64,000 nt of DNA, taken from contig WNKI01000002.1 of assembly GCA_015350385.1 (NCBI GenBank), positions 3,685,311 through 3,749,310 of the forward strand, in the 5' to 3' direction. This DNA is from Aculops lycopersici (taxonomy: Eukaryota; Arthropoda; Arachnida; Trombidiformes; Eriophyidae). Below the pieces are notes generated by a model, which was given only the letters and a program-made list of their open reading frames with translations, had not been told where the DNA came from and searched no databases. Both the position numbers and the translations under genes were made by a program. Positions 1-10,631 of this stretch are shown in pieces (position 1 is the first letter of the stretch; each line of letters begins with the position of its first letter).

Positions 1-414
1 CTAATACGCTTGCGGCCAATATGACCGCCGGATAGCAACCTGTAGTCGCAGCTCTTTGTTGGCTTCATTTATCAAGAACTTTCTAGCTGAGACTCGGCGA
101 TTGATGCCTCGGAGTCGGAGGCACTTGTCAACAGTGCGACTGCAAACCTGCAGCCGCAACCGGAATTTTATCTCCTCCGCCGTGAGGAATGGATTGGACT
201 TCCACAGATTTACAATGTTAGTCTCTTGTGCAAGGCTTAGTTTTTTGGTTCGTGTTGACTTTTTCCTCCCTGTTCGTTTGGTTTCACGATAGATTTGGAC
301 GCGACGATAGATAGTTGAAACATGACAGTTGAACTGTTGCGCAATCTGACGGACCGGCTCTTTCTTAGCGATTCTGATTAAAATTTCAATTAGCTGGTCG
401 GACGAGATGCCCAT
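1..414 (-). pseudogene. Tc1/mariner-type transposase, N-terminal fragment
   Basis: The reading frame starts at an ATG (412-414) and ends at a TAG at the very edge of the window, giving 137 residues. Residues 5-60 look like the first helix-turn-helix of Tc1/IS630-type transposases (QLIEILIRIAK, then VRQIAQQFNCHVSTIYRRV). Residues 60-115 look like the second (LSLAQETNIVNLWKSNPFLTAEEI, RTVDKCLRLRGI). This is the paired-like DNA-binding half that recognises the terminal repeats. Full-length family members are about 340 residues and carry a DDE/DDD catalytic domain; here the frame closes before it, so the copy is broken or frameshifted just outside the window. Terminal inverted repeats were not identified. 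The family assignment is by motif pattern. Confidence 0.7.
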
Positions 415-972
415 AGAAACTTACTTATCCTTTCAATAGTCACTTTGGTTGGCTATTGTTGTTGTTGTTGTTGCTCGTAGGCCGAAGCCGTCGTCAATTT
501 GTTGCTGTTGCTGATGCTGTTGTTGTCTGGTCGAATGAAGATGAAGGAATGACCTAACAACCAGCCAGAGCGAACGAGGCGAGCGAACAAACGCAACAAG
601 CATGGCGAGCGAACAAAACCAAGCAGAAACTAACCAGAATTCGCTAACCGGAACCCAAATTCGCTAGCGAATTGTATCTCGTGCAAACGAACGCGAGATA
701 ACGCGTACCAATCCAATGTAAAGCTGCATTGCAGCTTTGAACGACGCGCCGACGAGCGCACAACACAAATTCGCAAAATAAAATTCACCGACTGTAACTA
801 ACAAACGTTAGATTGGCAAGCTAGTTAAGCATATCAGAGTTAGTTTTAGTATACTACAATCAAGAAATAAATAGGGGGTCATGTTTCATTTATTTAGTGG
901 TTTGTATAAATCATCTACATGGTATTATGGCAGGATTCTAGTGTTTTACACAATATGCACAGTAGCATCTCG
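415..972. other. Intergenic, between transposase fragment and PLEKHH 3' end
   Basis: No convincing coding sequence. It holds a short (TTG)n run near 456-475, (GAGCGAACAA)-like repeats near 570-625, and a small palindrome (AAAGCTGCA/TGCAGCTTT) near 720-740. The upper part may be the 5' flank of the decayed Tc1-like element. The part near 860-900 holds poly(A) signals on both strands. Confidence 0.5.
889..894 (-). terminator. Poly(A) signal AATAAA of the PLEKHH-like gene
   Basis: The plus strand reads TTTATT here, so the minus strand has AATAAA about 80 bases after the stop codon of the PLEKHH-like gene. This supports the stop at 973 as the real end of that protein rather than an intron read-through. 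Confidence 0.55.
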
Positions 973-3900
973 TTAAATGCTTAGCTTCAGTCTTCTGACA
1001 CAATTTAAGTAAACTCTTATGCAATCTTGTGCCGATTTTCCTGATAAGCTCAACCAGCTATCAATTAACTGCTGTTGAATAGTATTTAAAATTTCACGAT
1101 TTTGACTAGATAAGTTTGCTGGAAGAAAGCTGGACAACACTTTCTCCGAAATACTTTCGACTGTTTTACGATCTCTAGCGTCATCGAAGTCTCCAAATGT
1201 CAACTGTGTCATTAGGGAGGCCAACTGGATGGCTAGATCGTCATTCAAAGGTACTCTTTGGGCATGAACCTCGTGATTGACTTGATGAACAATCAGTAAT
1301 CTTTCTTGATCTGTTTCCTCTTGCTCTGTCCTGAGCAACAAGCGCTTCTTGCACAACAACTTGATGACCTTGGTATTCTGATTTCTACCAGAGTTATTGT
1401 GCCTAAATGTCTGTTCCCACCAGCCTACCACATCGAGAACCTTCCTTTGTGGCTCTAGGATGTGCAATTCATTGAAACCGGAAGGGTCATCGGAGAACAG
1501 GTAGAAATCTGAGGCTGAAGAGTGACGCACATTGAGACTCTTGCTCATGGTTGTCATAAACTCCTCTACTGTCGTCGACCCATCTGAACCAACAACTAGA
1601 TATGATCCGTCCGAGAAACTCACCGGTAGCGAGTGTGGCTTTGAGTGGTCGTAGGGATTCCTCAATAGAATGCTCATTATTTCCATTCTAGATGGAACAA
1701 AGTCTCTAGGTCCATTGGCTAGAGTTCGATCGATTGCTCTCAATGTATAGAGAGCATATTTGCCAATATTTGTGCTCGGGTTAGCAAACTTGCGCAAATG
1801 ATCCACAAGCCACCAGCGCATCCTACCCCGAGGTAGGTTCAGAGAGACAGCAACAGCCAGCACCTGCATCACCTGAATGAGTTCACTTTGCGACGGGGGA
1901 TTGGGAGTATACGAGTCGGCCATTGAATCCCGTTTACTCTTTAGACTGTGAGCCTGTGACATACTTGAGCTTGATTCCATCTTCAGTCCTCGATCATTGG
2001 TTTGTTGAGTCGGAACAGAGTCTAACAATTGGACATCTGTGACAAACTGGCATTCACTTGAGCTAGGTGATAGAGAATTGGTGCTAGATCTTGGATTGAG
2101 TGATGAACATCCGCTGCTGCTACTCGACAACTTTGGGCTAGAGCACCTGTGGATGATATAAGTACATTGCTTGATTAATTGAGCATAAAACTCATTCCTC
2201 AGCTCAGGATGCTTTAAGAATCTGCCGAGACAATTCTGTAGCAAACAAACGTGGTAGTCTATAGCGACCGGCTCTAGTGGGACCTGAGTGAAGAGTTGAG
2301 CAGATTTGAATAGCTCGACAGCTTCCATTTGAAGTGTTTCGTTGGGAAGACTAGTGAGTGGTTGAGTAATAGGCTTGTCGCTGTACATCATAATAGGATG
2401 CTCACGCCATTGGCAAGCACCCAAGCCTCCATCAGGTAAGATGCCGGAACTGACATGCTTATTCTTGTTGAGCATTGAGTTTGTAATCATGGTCCGTGAT
2501 AAAGCCTGTTCAAAGGGTGTGCCAAACGATTGATCAACACCTGTTGCCAGAGAGAGATGATATAGCCAAGCATCCATATCTTGTTGGTTACCAAAGCTCA
2601 TGTAAACTGGATCCAAATCAGATGAAAATTTTGGATAAATAGCAAGACTACACTCATGAATGTTGGCGCTCTTCTGTTTAGATTCAGCCTCGTAGTCATA
2701 GTTATCTGTAATCTCTCGCACTTTAGCCTCTCGGACTGATAAGTAGCTAATGGGAGACGGATCAATAGAGGATTTCAAGAAGAATATTACGTGATTCACT
2801 AGAACTGCGTGACATCTCTTAGAATGACCATGCCTTGTGACACTAACAAGACCCTCGTGGGTAGAGTTTTGTTTGGTCAATGAGTCTGGATCAATATCGC
2901 TCATATTGATTGTTACACTGAGTATCCTAATCCATTCATCACGATACTGGGCCTTGTCTGCAACCAATTGAATAGTCTTGTCTTGGTTTGTAATCTTGAA
3001 GGGGTAGCTAGCCTCACCTGTTTGACTGACCGCGTGGACATGACAACCCGGCTCTAGCCTAAAAGTACTCAGTGGCTGCGTCTTGTTAGTCTCGTCGGAT
3101 TCCCTCTTGAACGAGTAGAGGTGGAAATTCTTCAAAACAAACCATCTCTGATGCTTCTTAATTGCTCCTATTTTCACTAACAATCCTCGTTTGACTAGAT
3201 CTGCAGTAATGAAGTCATATAGCTTCTCGGGAGCTGGATTCTTCCTCACCGATTGAGTCCTCAAGATGTTATCATGTCCTCTTCTAGTTCTCATAGGACT
3301 ATCAAACAAGTTTTGAGTTAGTGATGTATCAACGTCGACGGACTCATTGAAAGAATCGACAGAGTCGTTGACTTTAAGTTTAGATTGACTGATGTTATAT
3401 AATGAGCTTGATTGGTTAGGCTGGTCGCTAGATGATGAATGTTTCCTAGTAACTGAACCGTTTCTGTGTATATATTCTAAGCTTGTGTTACCTGAGTCAT
3501 GTTGCTGCTGTTGTTGTTCTAAGTCGAAATCTTCTACCACCTGGTCACCATCGATGGTTGTAAAAGTGGGATGAACCAATGATACAAGTTCATTCTTTGA
3601 GCTGGTTGAGGATTTTCTCGAGATTGAAGCATCATCGCTCATACGAACCCCTGTAAATTTATCATAAATATTATCACTAGAAGATTGACGATTGTGTTCA
3701 GGTAAGACTTTTTGTTTTAGAGATGAAATAGTTTGATCAGCCAAATCATATAGTTGCAACTCCCACTTGTTGGATTGATGGGGTGGTAAAGGTGGCGGTT
3801 CGAGTTCATTTGAGGTTTGTTCGCGATTGTTGATGTCAAGAGGCGATCGATTTTGGTGTCCCTTGCTTGAATCATGATAGATATCATTCGGGTCAATATT

Positions 3901-4569
3901 CACACAATCATAGAGTGGACTCTCTTCCCGGCTTTGCTTCTCATTACAGTTGTCATTGGTGGTTGCATTGAGGTTAGATTGGGATGGGTTAAGTGATTTA
4001 TTTGGGACTCCTCCGATAGATATGATAGATTTTCCGGTATAATCATTGTAGTATTGGTTATTGATTATTGAGCCCTTGTTGTCTTGGAGTTGCGATACTC
4101 GGTCATTGTTTGGCTTATGGTGGGGTGAGTTTGGCACACTGCAGCTCGAGGTCACTGATGCGGTATATGACTTTTTCAATTGGGGCTTGCGGCTTTTGAG
4201 AGATTTCTCAACATCAATTGTGTCCACGATTGAGATGTTACCATCATCATGATTTAGACCTCTCCTGTTTGGACTAGATATTGGGCTGAGTAAAGCCAAC
4301 TTGTTGTTCAATGATTCAACAGTCTCCTTCTGTCTCTTGTTTTGATCTCTTAATTGTTTATTTTGATTCTCAAGTTCCTTCAACTTGTTTGTTACCCATT
4401 CTTTGATCTTGGCGGCCTTTTCCTCAACTTGATTCGAATCTTGCAAACGAAGTCTCTTCTGGTCCTCGACTAGCCTCTCGAGATCCTGAATTCGTTTGTC
4501 CTTTTCGATCATGAGATTCAGCAGGCTAGTTTTGTCCATGTTTATAAGTTGATCCCAATCTTCTGACAT
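973..4569 (-). CDS. PLEKHH/MAX-1-like PH-MyTH4-FERM protein, FERM domain truncated
   Basis: Uninterrupted 1198-codon frame starting at ATG 4569. Domains in order: coiled coil (about residues 10-95), a long disordered Ser/Asn-rich stretch, first PH domain (about 455-555, LVKRGLLVKIG...RWFVLKNFHLYSF), second PH domain (about 570-675), MyTH4 (about 725-935, with HVCLLQNCLGRFLKHPELRNEF), then FERM lobe F1 (about 975-1080). This order is that of vertebrate PLEKHH1/2 and C. elegans MAX-1, cytoplasmic adaptors linked to membrane phosphoinositides and axon guidance. MyTH4 is split by a Ser-rich insertion of about 85 residues (2160-1900). F2 begins (LIVHQVNHEVHAQRVPLNDD) but the chain ends after VYLNCVRRLKLSI, so the rest of F2 and all of F3 are absent. 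A poly(A) signal follows within 80 bases. The exact orthologue (PLEKHH1 or 2) cannot be told. Confidence 0.9.
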   Translation of the reverse strand: MSEDWDQLINMDKTSLLNLMIEKDKRIQDLERLVEDQKRLRLQDSNQVEEKAAKIKEWVTNKLKELENQNKQLRDQNKRQKETVESLNNKLALLSPISSPNRRGLNHDDGNISIVDTIDVEKSLKSRKPQLKKSYTASVTSSCSVPNSPHHKPNNDRVSQLQDNKGSIINNQYYNDYTGKSIISIGGVPNKSLNPSQSNLNATTNDNCNEKQSREESPLYDCVNIDPNDIYHDSSKGHQNRSPLDINNREQTSNELEPPPLPPHQSNKWELQLYDLADQTISSLKQKVLPEHNRQSSSDNIYDKFTGVRMSDDASISRKSSTSSKNELVSLVHPTFTTIDGDQVVEDFDLEQQQQQHDSGNTSLEYIHRNGSVTRKHSSSSDQPNQSSSLYNISQSKLKVNDSVDSFNESVDVDTSLTQNLFDSPMRTRRGHDNILRTQSVRKNPAPEKLYDFITADLVKRGLLVKIGAIKKHQRWFVLKNFHLYSFKRESDETNKTQPLSTFRLEPGCHVHAVSQTGEASYPFKITNQDKTIQLVADKAQYRDEWIRILSVTINMSDIDPDSLTKQNSTHEGLVSVTRHGHSKRCHAVLVNHVIFFLKSSIDPSPISYLSVREAKVREITDNYDYEAESKQKSANIHECSLAIYPKFSSDLDPVYMSFGNQQDMDAWLYHLSLATGVDQSFGTPFEQALSRTMITNSMLNKNKHVSSGILPDGGLGACQWREHPIMMYSDKPITQPLTSLPNETLQMEAVELFKSAQLFTQVPLEPVAIDYHVCLLQNCLGRFLKHPELRNEFYAQLIKQCTYIIHRCSSPKLSSSSSGCSSLNPRSSTNSLSPSSSECQFVTDVQLLDSVPTQQTNDRGLKMESSSSMSQAHSLKSKRDSMADSYTPNPPSQSELIQVMQVLAVAVSLNLPRGRMRWWLVDHLRKFANPSTNIGKYALYTLRAIDRTLANGPRDFVPSRMEIMSILLRNPYDHSKPHSLPVSFSDGSYLVVGSDGSTTVEEFMTTMSKSLNVRHSSASDFYLFSDDPSGFNELHILEPQRKVLDVVGWWEQTFRHNNSGRNQNTKVIKLLCKKRLLLRTEQEETDQERLLIVHQVNHEVHAQRVPLNDDLAIQLASLMTQLTFGDFDDARDRKTVESISEKVLSSFLPANLSSQNREILNTIQQQLIDSWLSLSGKSAQDCIRVYLNCVRRLKLSI

Positions 4570-6428
4570 TTGAGTTGGTAATAAGAGTTGACTTAGCGTT
4601 ATAAGAATATAATAAAGAAATACTTGCTATAATAATATTCCTGATATAAATGTTGAAGTATCGTTACTTGCCGGAGGCAATCTAGAAGATATGTATAGTA
4701 ACTATGGGATCGCTTGAAGCCTCTCGACTGGTTGACTAGTTTGGGTTTTTACTCGGTCATAGTTCCTAAGTTATGAATTGTTGCTGATGTTTTCAGTTGT
4801 TGTACTATTATACTGTGTTAATGTATGGCAGTTTAATGGACGATTCTGATGAAATGTTGCTGAACATAATATCAATATTGTTATAACTACATTTGTCGTA
4901 TTATCGCAACTTTGTCGTCCTCGTCGTCGACGTTGGTGGTGACTCTTGCTGTCGCATTTTCCTTAGTCTCCACTCGGCATCTCCACACGGGATTCTATTT
5001 GGTTGCATTAATGGTCACACTGGGCAAGCTAGTCGAGGCTTGTCAAGATTATACATTGATTAAAGATGTCGCCATAGTGTTGTTCTTCAAGCCAAATTGA
5101 GAGAAGAGCATCGCAAAAAGGAAAGCGACAGCGAGAGGGAGAGAAAGAGAGATGTGAGTGCTTGTAATAATTCGACATGGAAAAGCGTCCACTCTGCGCT
5201 CTGCCGCATGCACCATCATTCTATGCGGTCAAGTCGGGAAATCACATCCCGAAATTGAGAGGGCGTTTCAGAATTGAGAACCCGAACAGGCTTATATAAC
5301 ATCATGCATTTGCTGTGGAGTATTTGTAGTGAGAAATTAAGTGTTGCATAGCGGATAGAATAAAGTTAACCTAGCAAAGTTACGACACGCTCCTTTGTAA
5401 GTGCCCTAGGCGCGTCTGATTCAAACTCGCCGTTGCTGTTACTGCTGTTGCGAACGAAGGCTCTCACTCACAATGTTGTTGCCTGAATGCTCATCGCTTC
5501 CCCCACTGCAAACCTAATACCAGACTGCAGAAGTAGGGGCAAGGACCAATGAAAGTGGTCACTCCAGGTCCAGTTATCTAGTGACTAATTTTTCCCTCGA
5601 TCCCGAGCATCAAAGTAAACGGAGAGATTGAGACGAAGTCGTTGGCGATAAGTGCAAAATGTCATCTCTCAGTCCAACACAAATAGCCTAAATATTAGCT
5701 GGCTGCAACTTAAGTCCAGTTTGCTGATTCCAGCAAGCTAGACATCTAGCACCTAGTTGCCGAAATGCAGCATCTCTGCACCGAAACTAAAGCAAGCAGC
5801 GTCAAGTGGTTGATTAGAACTTGATTTTTGTAGTAACTTTTCGTGTCTCAAAGTGCTGCCACTTTTCTCGCTCCCTACATGTGCAACTTGAATCACATTG
5901 ACCTGTAAGTCACATGCTTAAACACAGAACAGACGCGGTAGCAGCATCATCAAGCTAGCGCATCTTACAGGTGACATTCCAACAAGCGGTTAGTGGCCAC
6001 TTGCAGTTGTTCCAGCTACAACTTCAGAATTCGCGCTTACTAATTGCCCTAGTCTCTGGTCGAGTGAGAGAAAGTAGAAATCCTGTTTCCACTGGCGGCC
6101 GTGAGGTAGCTGATACCGATGTTGCCCAGGGGCAATGACATTGAATGGGGATTCGTTGTGCTCGAAGCTTCTCATGACTTTATAACTTCAATTTGGCGAG
6201 ATCAACTTTCTCTCAAAAGATCGCGGCCCATATTTTAGTATCGAAGCAATAGCGTGAGTTGGCTAATAAACAAGGTCCAACATAAATAAAAAAATCAAAT
6301 GGCACATGAAGGAGGATGAAATATTGTTTTTCTGTAGTTTATTGACCGTTCATTGATTTTTGCCTTGACAAATCTGCCGTGAATCATAATTAAAATTTCA
6401 CAAGCTCCATGTGTGCAAGCAAAAACAA
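4570..6428. other. Intergenic / probable 5' region of the PLEKHH-like gene
   Basis: About 1.9 kb without a supported gene. The PLEKHH promoter and 5' UTR should lie in the part next to 4569. Visible items: a purine-rich tract at 5100-5155, an inverted repeat TCGGGA(7)TCCCGA at 5234-5252, and a TATATAA-like word near 5293 on the plus strand. A minus-strand AATAAA (plus 6338-6343) about 85 bases after the stop at 6429 belongs to the next gene. Short frames here (for example 5990-6175) show no family features. Confidence 0.4.
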
Positions 6429-8535
6429 TCATCCAATCCAACCAAACGTCTTGCCCAGAGCTCCAATGGTCTTGGAGAAGATTGTTGGCCGACTAGCAGT
6501 TTGACTTCCGGCCTGTTGGTCATTACCATCACTGGCGCCGCTGTCACCTGTTGTTGTTGTTGCTGCTGCTGCTTCTTCTTCTTCCGTCGAAGGTGAAGAA
6601 GATGACGATGAACTTTCTGTATTGTTCAACTGTGGCGAAACCCCGCTAATCAGATACTTGCCAAACTCTCGAAAGTATTTCGAATAGTAGGATGGATTTG
6701 GTAAACTATCCATTACGTTCGAGATTATATCAAACGGATTCAAGCTAAGGGTGGCTATTGTGCCTCCTGTTGCATCGAGCTGTTTCCCGATCCGCGAAAC
6801 TTGTTCGCCGATAATGTGCATCAAACCACCAGCATAGTTTAAATAATGGTTCAACAAATATCCAGTCAACTTCTCCGTATTACTAAGGGCCATTTGTGTT
6901 GCCCGGCGAACATTGTCTTCCACACTTCCGCCCAATTTTTCAATCATTCGAATGTATTGCCTTACAATCCGACGAAACAGGTTTATGGCATTCTTACGAA
7001 TGTAATTAGCAGCTGAAACTGTTAGCTTTAAGCTGGACAATTGATGCTCGATCCATTGCATGAATAACTTCTCGCCCTCGGCCGTGATTTGATCCACAGT
7101 GTTACCTGCAACATTTACACTGGATCCATCAATCGAGGTCAAGCTATACGAGGATCCATTATTGCTCTGAACCGATGGAACTTTCTCGGTTTGCACGGCC
7201 AAGTCGTGGATGTTGCTAAAGATATTTGAGACGACATTCGGCACCGTCGACTGGACAGCATTTGCCATCTCCTCTGGTTTCATCTGAGTACTTTGGTTCA
7301 ATTTCATCAGAGACTCATTTTCGCTGCCTACCGTCGATTGTGGCAAGCCATCCAGGAAACCAGTGCTCAATGGTCTACCGATATTTGCTTGTTGCTGACT
7401 AGTATTTTGATTTACCTGTTGTTGCTCCACTTGTTGTTGTTGTATCTGCGAATTGCCACTTCCGCTTATCGATATTTGGGGTAGCAGAGAAGATATCAAG
7501 TTTGCGTTTTGACCTTCGGTCGGCTTAACCAGTTGACTAGTCGACTGTTGAATGGGTATCTGTTGTTGTTGGAGTTGGAGTTGCAATTGCTGCTGGTAAA
7601 GTTGTTGTAGGAGTAATTGTTGTTGTTGCAGCAATTGAATCTGTTGAGAAGAATCAATCACCTGCTGACTCTCAGTTGAACTGCTGACACTCGTTTGATC
7701 GCTAGGCACAGGTTTCGAGTTTTGTTGAACGCTATTCGATGGTTGCGGCTTAATCGAAACAGACCCCGGCATCGAACCGGGTTTGGCCAGGTCCACAATC
7801 TGGTTCTGAAGTCCCTGAAGCTGACTGAGGAAATCCTCTGCCGAAGTCGGAATCGTTATACCTGCAGGCAAGCCAAATAGCGAGTTAGTGGGTTTCGCTG
7901 GTGCCTCTGTTGTAACATCTGGCTTAGGTTTTGGCTTTTCATCCTCAACCTCACTATATTTATTTGGTCGGCTCACCTCTTGGTCGTCGTTTGAGGGAGA
8001 AGGTCGTTTGTGATCCTGTTGTCCTGGATCATGATCAGTCTTATCCTTGTCCCTGCCGTGATCGTCATCTCCTTTGTCTAGTTCACCGTCCTCGTCTCTA
8101 TCATCTTCGTTAGTCGAGCTCACCTGTGGTTCTTTATCCTTCTCTTTCTTTGGGCCATCGGGCCTCTCGCTCGAATCAGTATCATCTCTATCCGATGGTT
8201 TGTCTATGGACGACTGTTGGTCTGATTTTTGCGCAGACACTGTTGGCCTTTCGCAACTATTTGCTGGTGTACTGTATCTCAGAATCGTCTCTAGACGCTC
8301 TAGTATCTCCCTATTCAAGCCACAGATACAGGAACTTTCATCGACTGGTGAGTCGATTCTAGAAAACTCCGTCGACTCCTCGGCTGACACTGGTGATGGT
8401 TTGGTATCGAGTTATTGATTGAAGAAATTGTAAGAGTAGCGATAAGTGATTGTGAAAACCTCAGCACTTACCTGCAAGGATAGAAACAGAAGCTACCAAA
8501 CACCAGAGGGTGATCTCTAAAGCTGAGGAGCGCAT
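6429..8535 (-). CDS. Secreted Gln-rich protein of unknown family (two exons)
   Basis: Exon 1 (8535-8472) encodes MRSSALEITLWCLVASVSIL, a typical signal peptide, and ends at a clean GTAAGTG donor. An 82-base intron ends at ACCAG, and exon 2 (8389-6429) continues in frame as VSAEES. Total 674 residues. After the signal comes a short segment with a Cys pair (SSCICGLNREILERLETILRYS), then an acidic Asp/Glu/Lys-rich region, then a long Gln-rich region, and finally about 190 residues of likely alpha-helix (MQWIEHQLSSLKLTVSAANY onward) that is the only part likely to fold. I do not recognise the family. It may be an extracellular matrix, cuticle or silk-associated protein, but that is a guess from composition. 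Minus-strand AATAAA sits at plus 6338-6343. Confidence 0.75.
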
Positions 8536-9068
8536 CTTGGTTATATTGTTACTCTATGTCGACATTGCTTGAAATGATTTAGGATTCAGTTTGCCACGGA
8601 ATGGAGTGCATCACCTCAGTTTTGGAGTCGACAAAAGAGTTGAGTGATGGGTAGATGCGGCATGGAATAGCCAGAGACAAATGACCTAGAGTCTAAATCT
8701 ATGTGCGACCTAGATGAAATGGATCAGCACAAAGCTTTACGGCGAGGATTCTGCAATAAGTGTTCAAAGAGTTCAACCAACAAACCCATAGAAATAGATT
8801 TGATGTAGGCTCATGGACTAGGTTGTTCTCATCCCAACCTTTGATGACCTCGCGACGGTGTGTATGAACAAAGTTGATTTTTCTAGTCACAAAAGGCATT
8901 ACATTCGACAAACCTAAATTAGAGTGTTAATAAATGAAAAATCCCACTGGGATTAATTGTTCGTTTATGGTGCTTTTTTGCCTTTTATTTGAAAGTTGAT
9001 GAAGTCAAAGATGATAACATTTGAGTACGTAAGAGTGGTTAGGCATAAGAATTGGGGTTAGAAGTTGT
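8536..9068. other. Intergenic
   Basis: Upstream region of the secreted protein gene and 3' flank of the first F-box gene, with minus-strand AATAAA at plus 8984-8989, about 80 bases after the stop at 9069. A 70-codon minus frame at 8699-8911 has no support beyond being open. Nothing else seen. Confidence 0.4.
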
Positions 9069-9869
9069 TTATGTGATGAGAAATAATTTGAGAACTGGAG
9101 GGACCTCATCGGCAGCATCTGTCCGGCTATCTATAGCTTCTTTCCAATATTTCTCTATATCTGAGGCATCAACTTCCACATCTAATCTCTTCCGCCTCCT
9201 ATCTTTCTGCTCCAATTGGGGGAACCAACCGAAACAGTAAGCGGCGGGGTCATCTTTTCCACTTGAGTACTTTTGTGCAAAAGTAACTTTTGCGGCACCA
9301 TCCTTATCGATGGTGGATTTGATCTGCCAAGTAATCTGAACATCGAAACCTTTGTAGCTCATCTCCGATATAAACTCAAGCGCTTGACGATTAGCCTCGG
9401 GCCGGCTAGTTTCGATGTGCATTCGTTCAATGCTCTCAAAATCACCTATCTCTTTATAACCATCTGGTTCTACTGTGACGAAGTCCTTTAGTATGATCTT
9501 TTTGGGGTGATACTTTTCAATTATTTCCTCTTGTAATAAGATAAATTCAATGTCGTCATCGCCGCAGATCATGATTGACTCCCAAGCCTTTTCATTGTCA
9601 ATAATATCCCTCAATGTTTTGCAAACAAGTCTCAACTTTAGCTTGTTTCTAAAGTCTAGATAATTCACCAACTTGTTGATGGCACCATAAGCCAAGTAGT
9701 TTATATCACCACTTCTATCACTAATCCTGTCCTTATTATCTAGGTAATCTTGAGCCAATTTAAATAATGACGGGTAGTTATTCTCACTCTGAGGCGAATT
9801 CCTAATTTTGAGCTTCTTCAATATAACTTTGTTAGTTACTGACAAGCCTTTCTTAATTTCGCTTTTCAT
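9069..9869 (-). CDS. F-box-like protein, short paralogue
   Basis: Single-exon frame of 266 residues from ATG 9869. A diverged F-box lies at about residues 60-105 (INKLVNYLDFRNKLKLRLVC, then KTLRDIIDNEKAWESI), the Skp1-binding module of SCF ubiquitin ligases. The remaining 150 residues contain ILKD, SIERMHIETS, ITWQIKSTIDKDGAAKVTF and YCFGWFPQLE, none of which I can place in a named substrate-binding domain. The same words, in the same order and spacing, recur in the C-terminal third of the neighbouring gene at 10632-12749. The two are therefore tandem paralogues. Role as an SCF substrate receptor is inferred from the F-box only. Confidence 0.75.
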   Translation of the reverse strand: MKSEIKKGLSVTNKVILKKLKIRNSPQSENNYPSLFKLAQDYLDNKDRISDRSGDINYLAYGAINKLVNYLDFRNKLKLRLVCKTLRDIIDNEKAWESIMICGDDDIEFILLQEEIIEKYHPKKIILKDFVTVEPDGYKEIGDFESIERMHIETSRPEANRQALEFISEMSYKGFDVQITWQIKSTIDKDGAAKVTFAQKYSSGKDDPAAYCFGWFPQLEQKDRRRKRLDVEVDASDIEKYWKEAIDSRTDAADEVPPVLKLFLIT

Positions 9870-10631
9870 GGTTTGGGCATTCGTAGTTTATTTCAATTGT
9901 TTCCTTATTTGTAAAAATTCTGCATAAAATCTATATTCGCCTACTGGTCTTGATAATCATCGATAAGCAACTGGGTTTGGAAGAGCCAAGTTGGACTTGT
10001 AGACTTGTCATCCGTCAAGATCAAAACTCTACTAAAATAATGACCCGTTCGACATTCTGAATATCTATAAGAATAAAATGATATAATTTGGATCTATCTA
10101 AACGATAAGCCGCTAATGGTTACTTGACGGGATATTTACTTTGAGTTGGAGTTCGATTTCAAGGCCCTTGTCTATTTTGGAATGAAGTGGATCTCACGTG
10201 AATGCGACATAAACAAACCTTCTATGGCTACTAATGTCACTTTCGCTGCCATTCACTTATTACTCCGGGCGCGTGGTGAGCACGCAGGGTTTGGCGGGCA
10301 GACTCCCGTTCATTTGGCTGACCAAGGGACCCTTGTGTGACCAGGTCCCTCCAATAGGATTAACCTTGTGGACAACAAGTGTTCCTGACTGGCTGTTGGC
10401 ACCAGAACTTCTAGGAGAGAGACTCCTCTTATTTAGATTGACGATGTCAATTCAACTATAAGAATGTTTTCAGATCAATTCCCGGATCGATCAAAATTAT
10501 GACTGGTCAACAAATGGAGCCGGATTGAACCTCAACACTTGAACAACTCGAGATGAGTTACCTGTTTATTTTCTCTTGTAATATTGTACCCGATCTTATA
10601 ATGTTATTGAGTATATAAATCATGATAATAA
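9870..10631. other. Intergenic between the two F-box paralogues
   Basis: No supported gene. It should contain the promoter of the 9069-9869 gene and the 3' end of the next (minus AATAAA at plus 10565-10570, about 62 bases after the stop at 10632). A TTTGGCGGGC word occurs at 10290-10299. Small open frames at 10146-10461 overlap each other and show no family features. Confidence 0.4.

Noticed and set aside
8699..8911. 70-codon minus-strand frame between two genes
   Set aside because: No homology pattern, no clear donor or acceptor, no promoter evidence.
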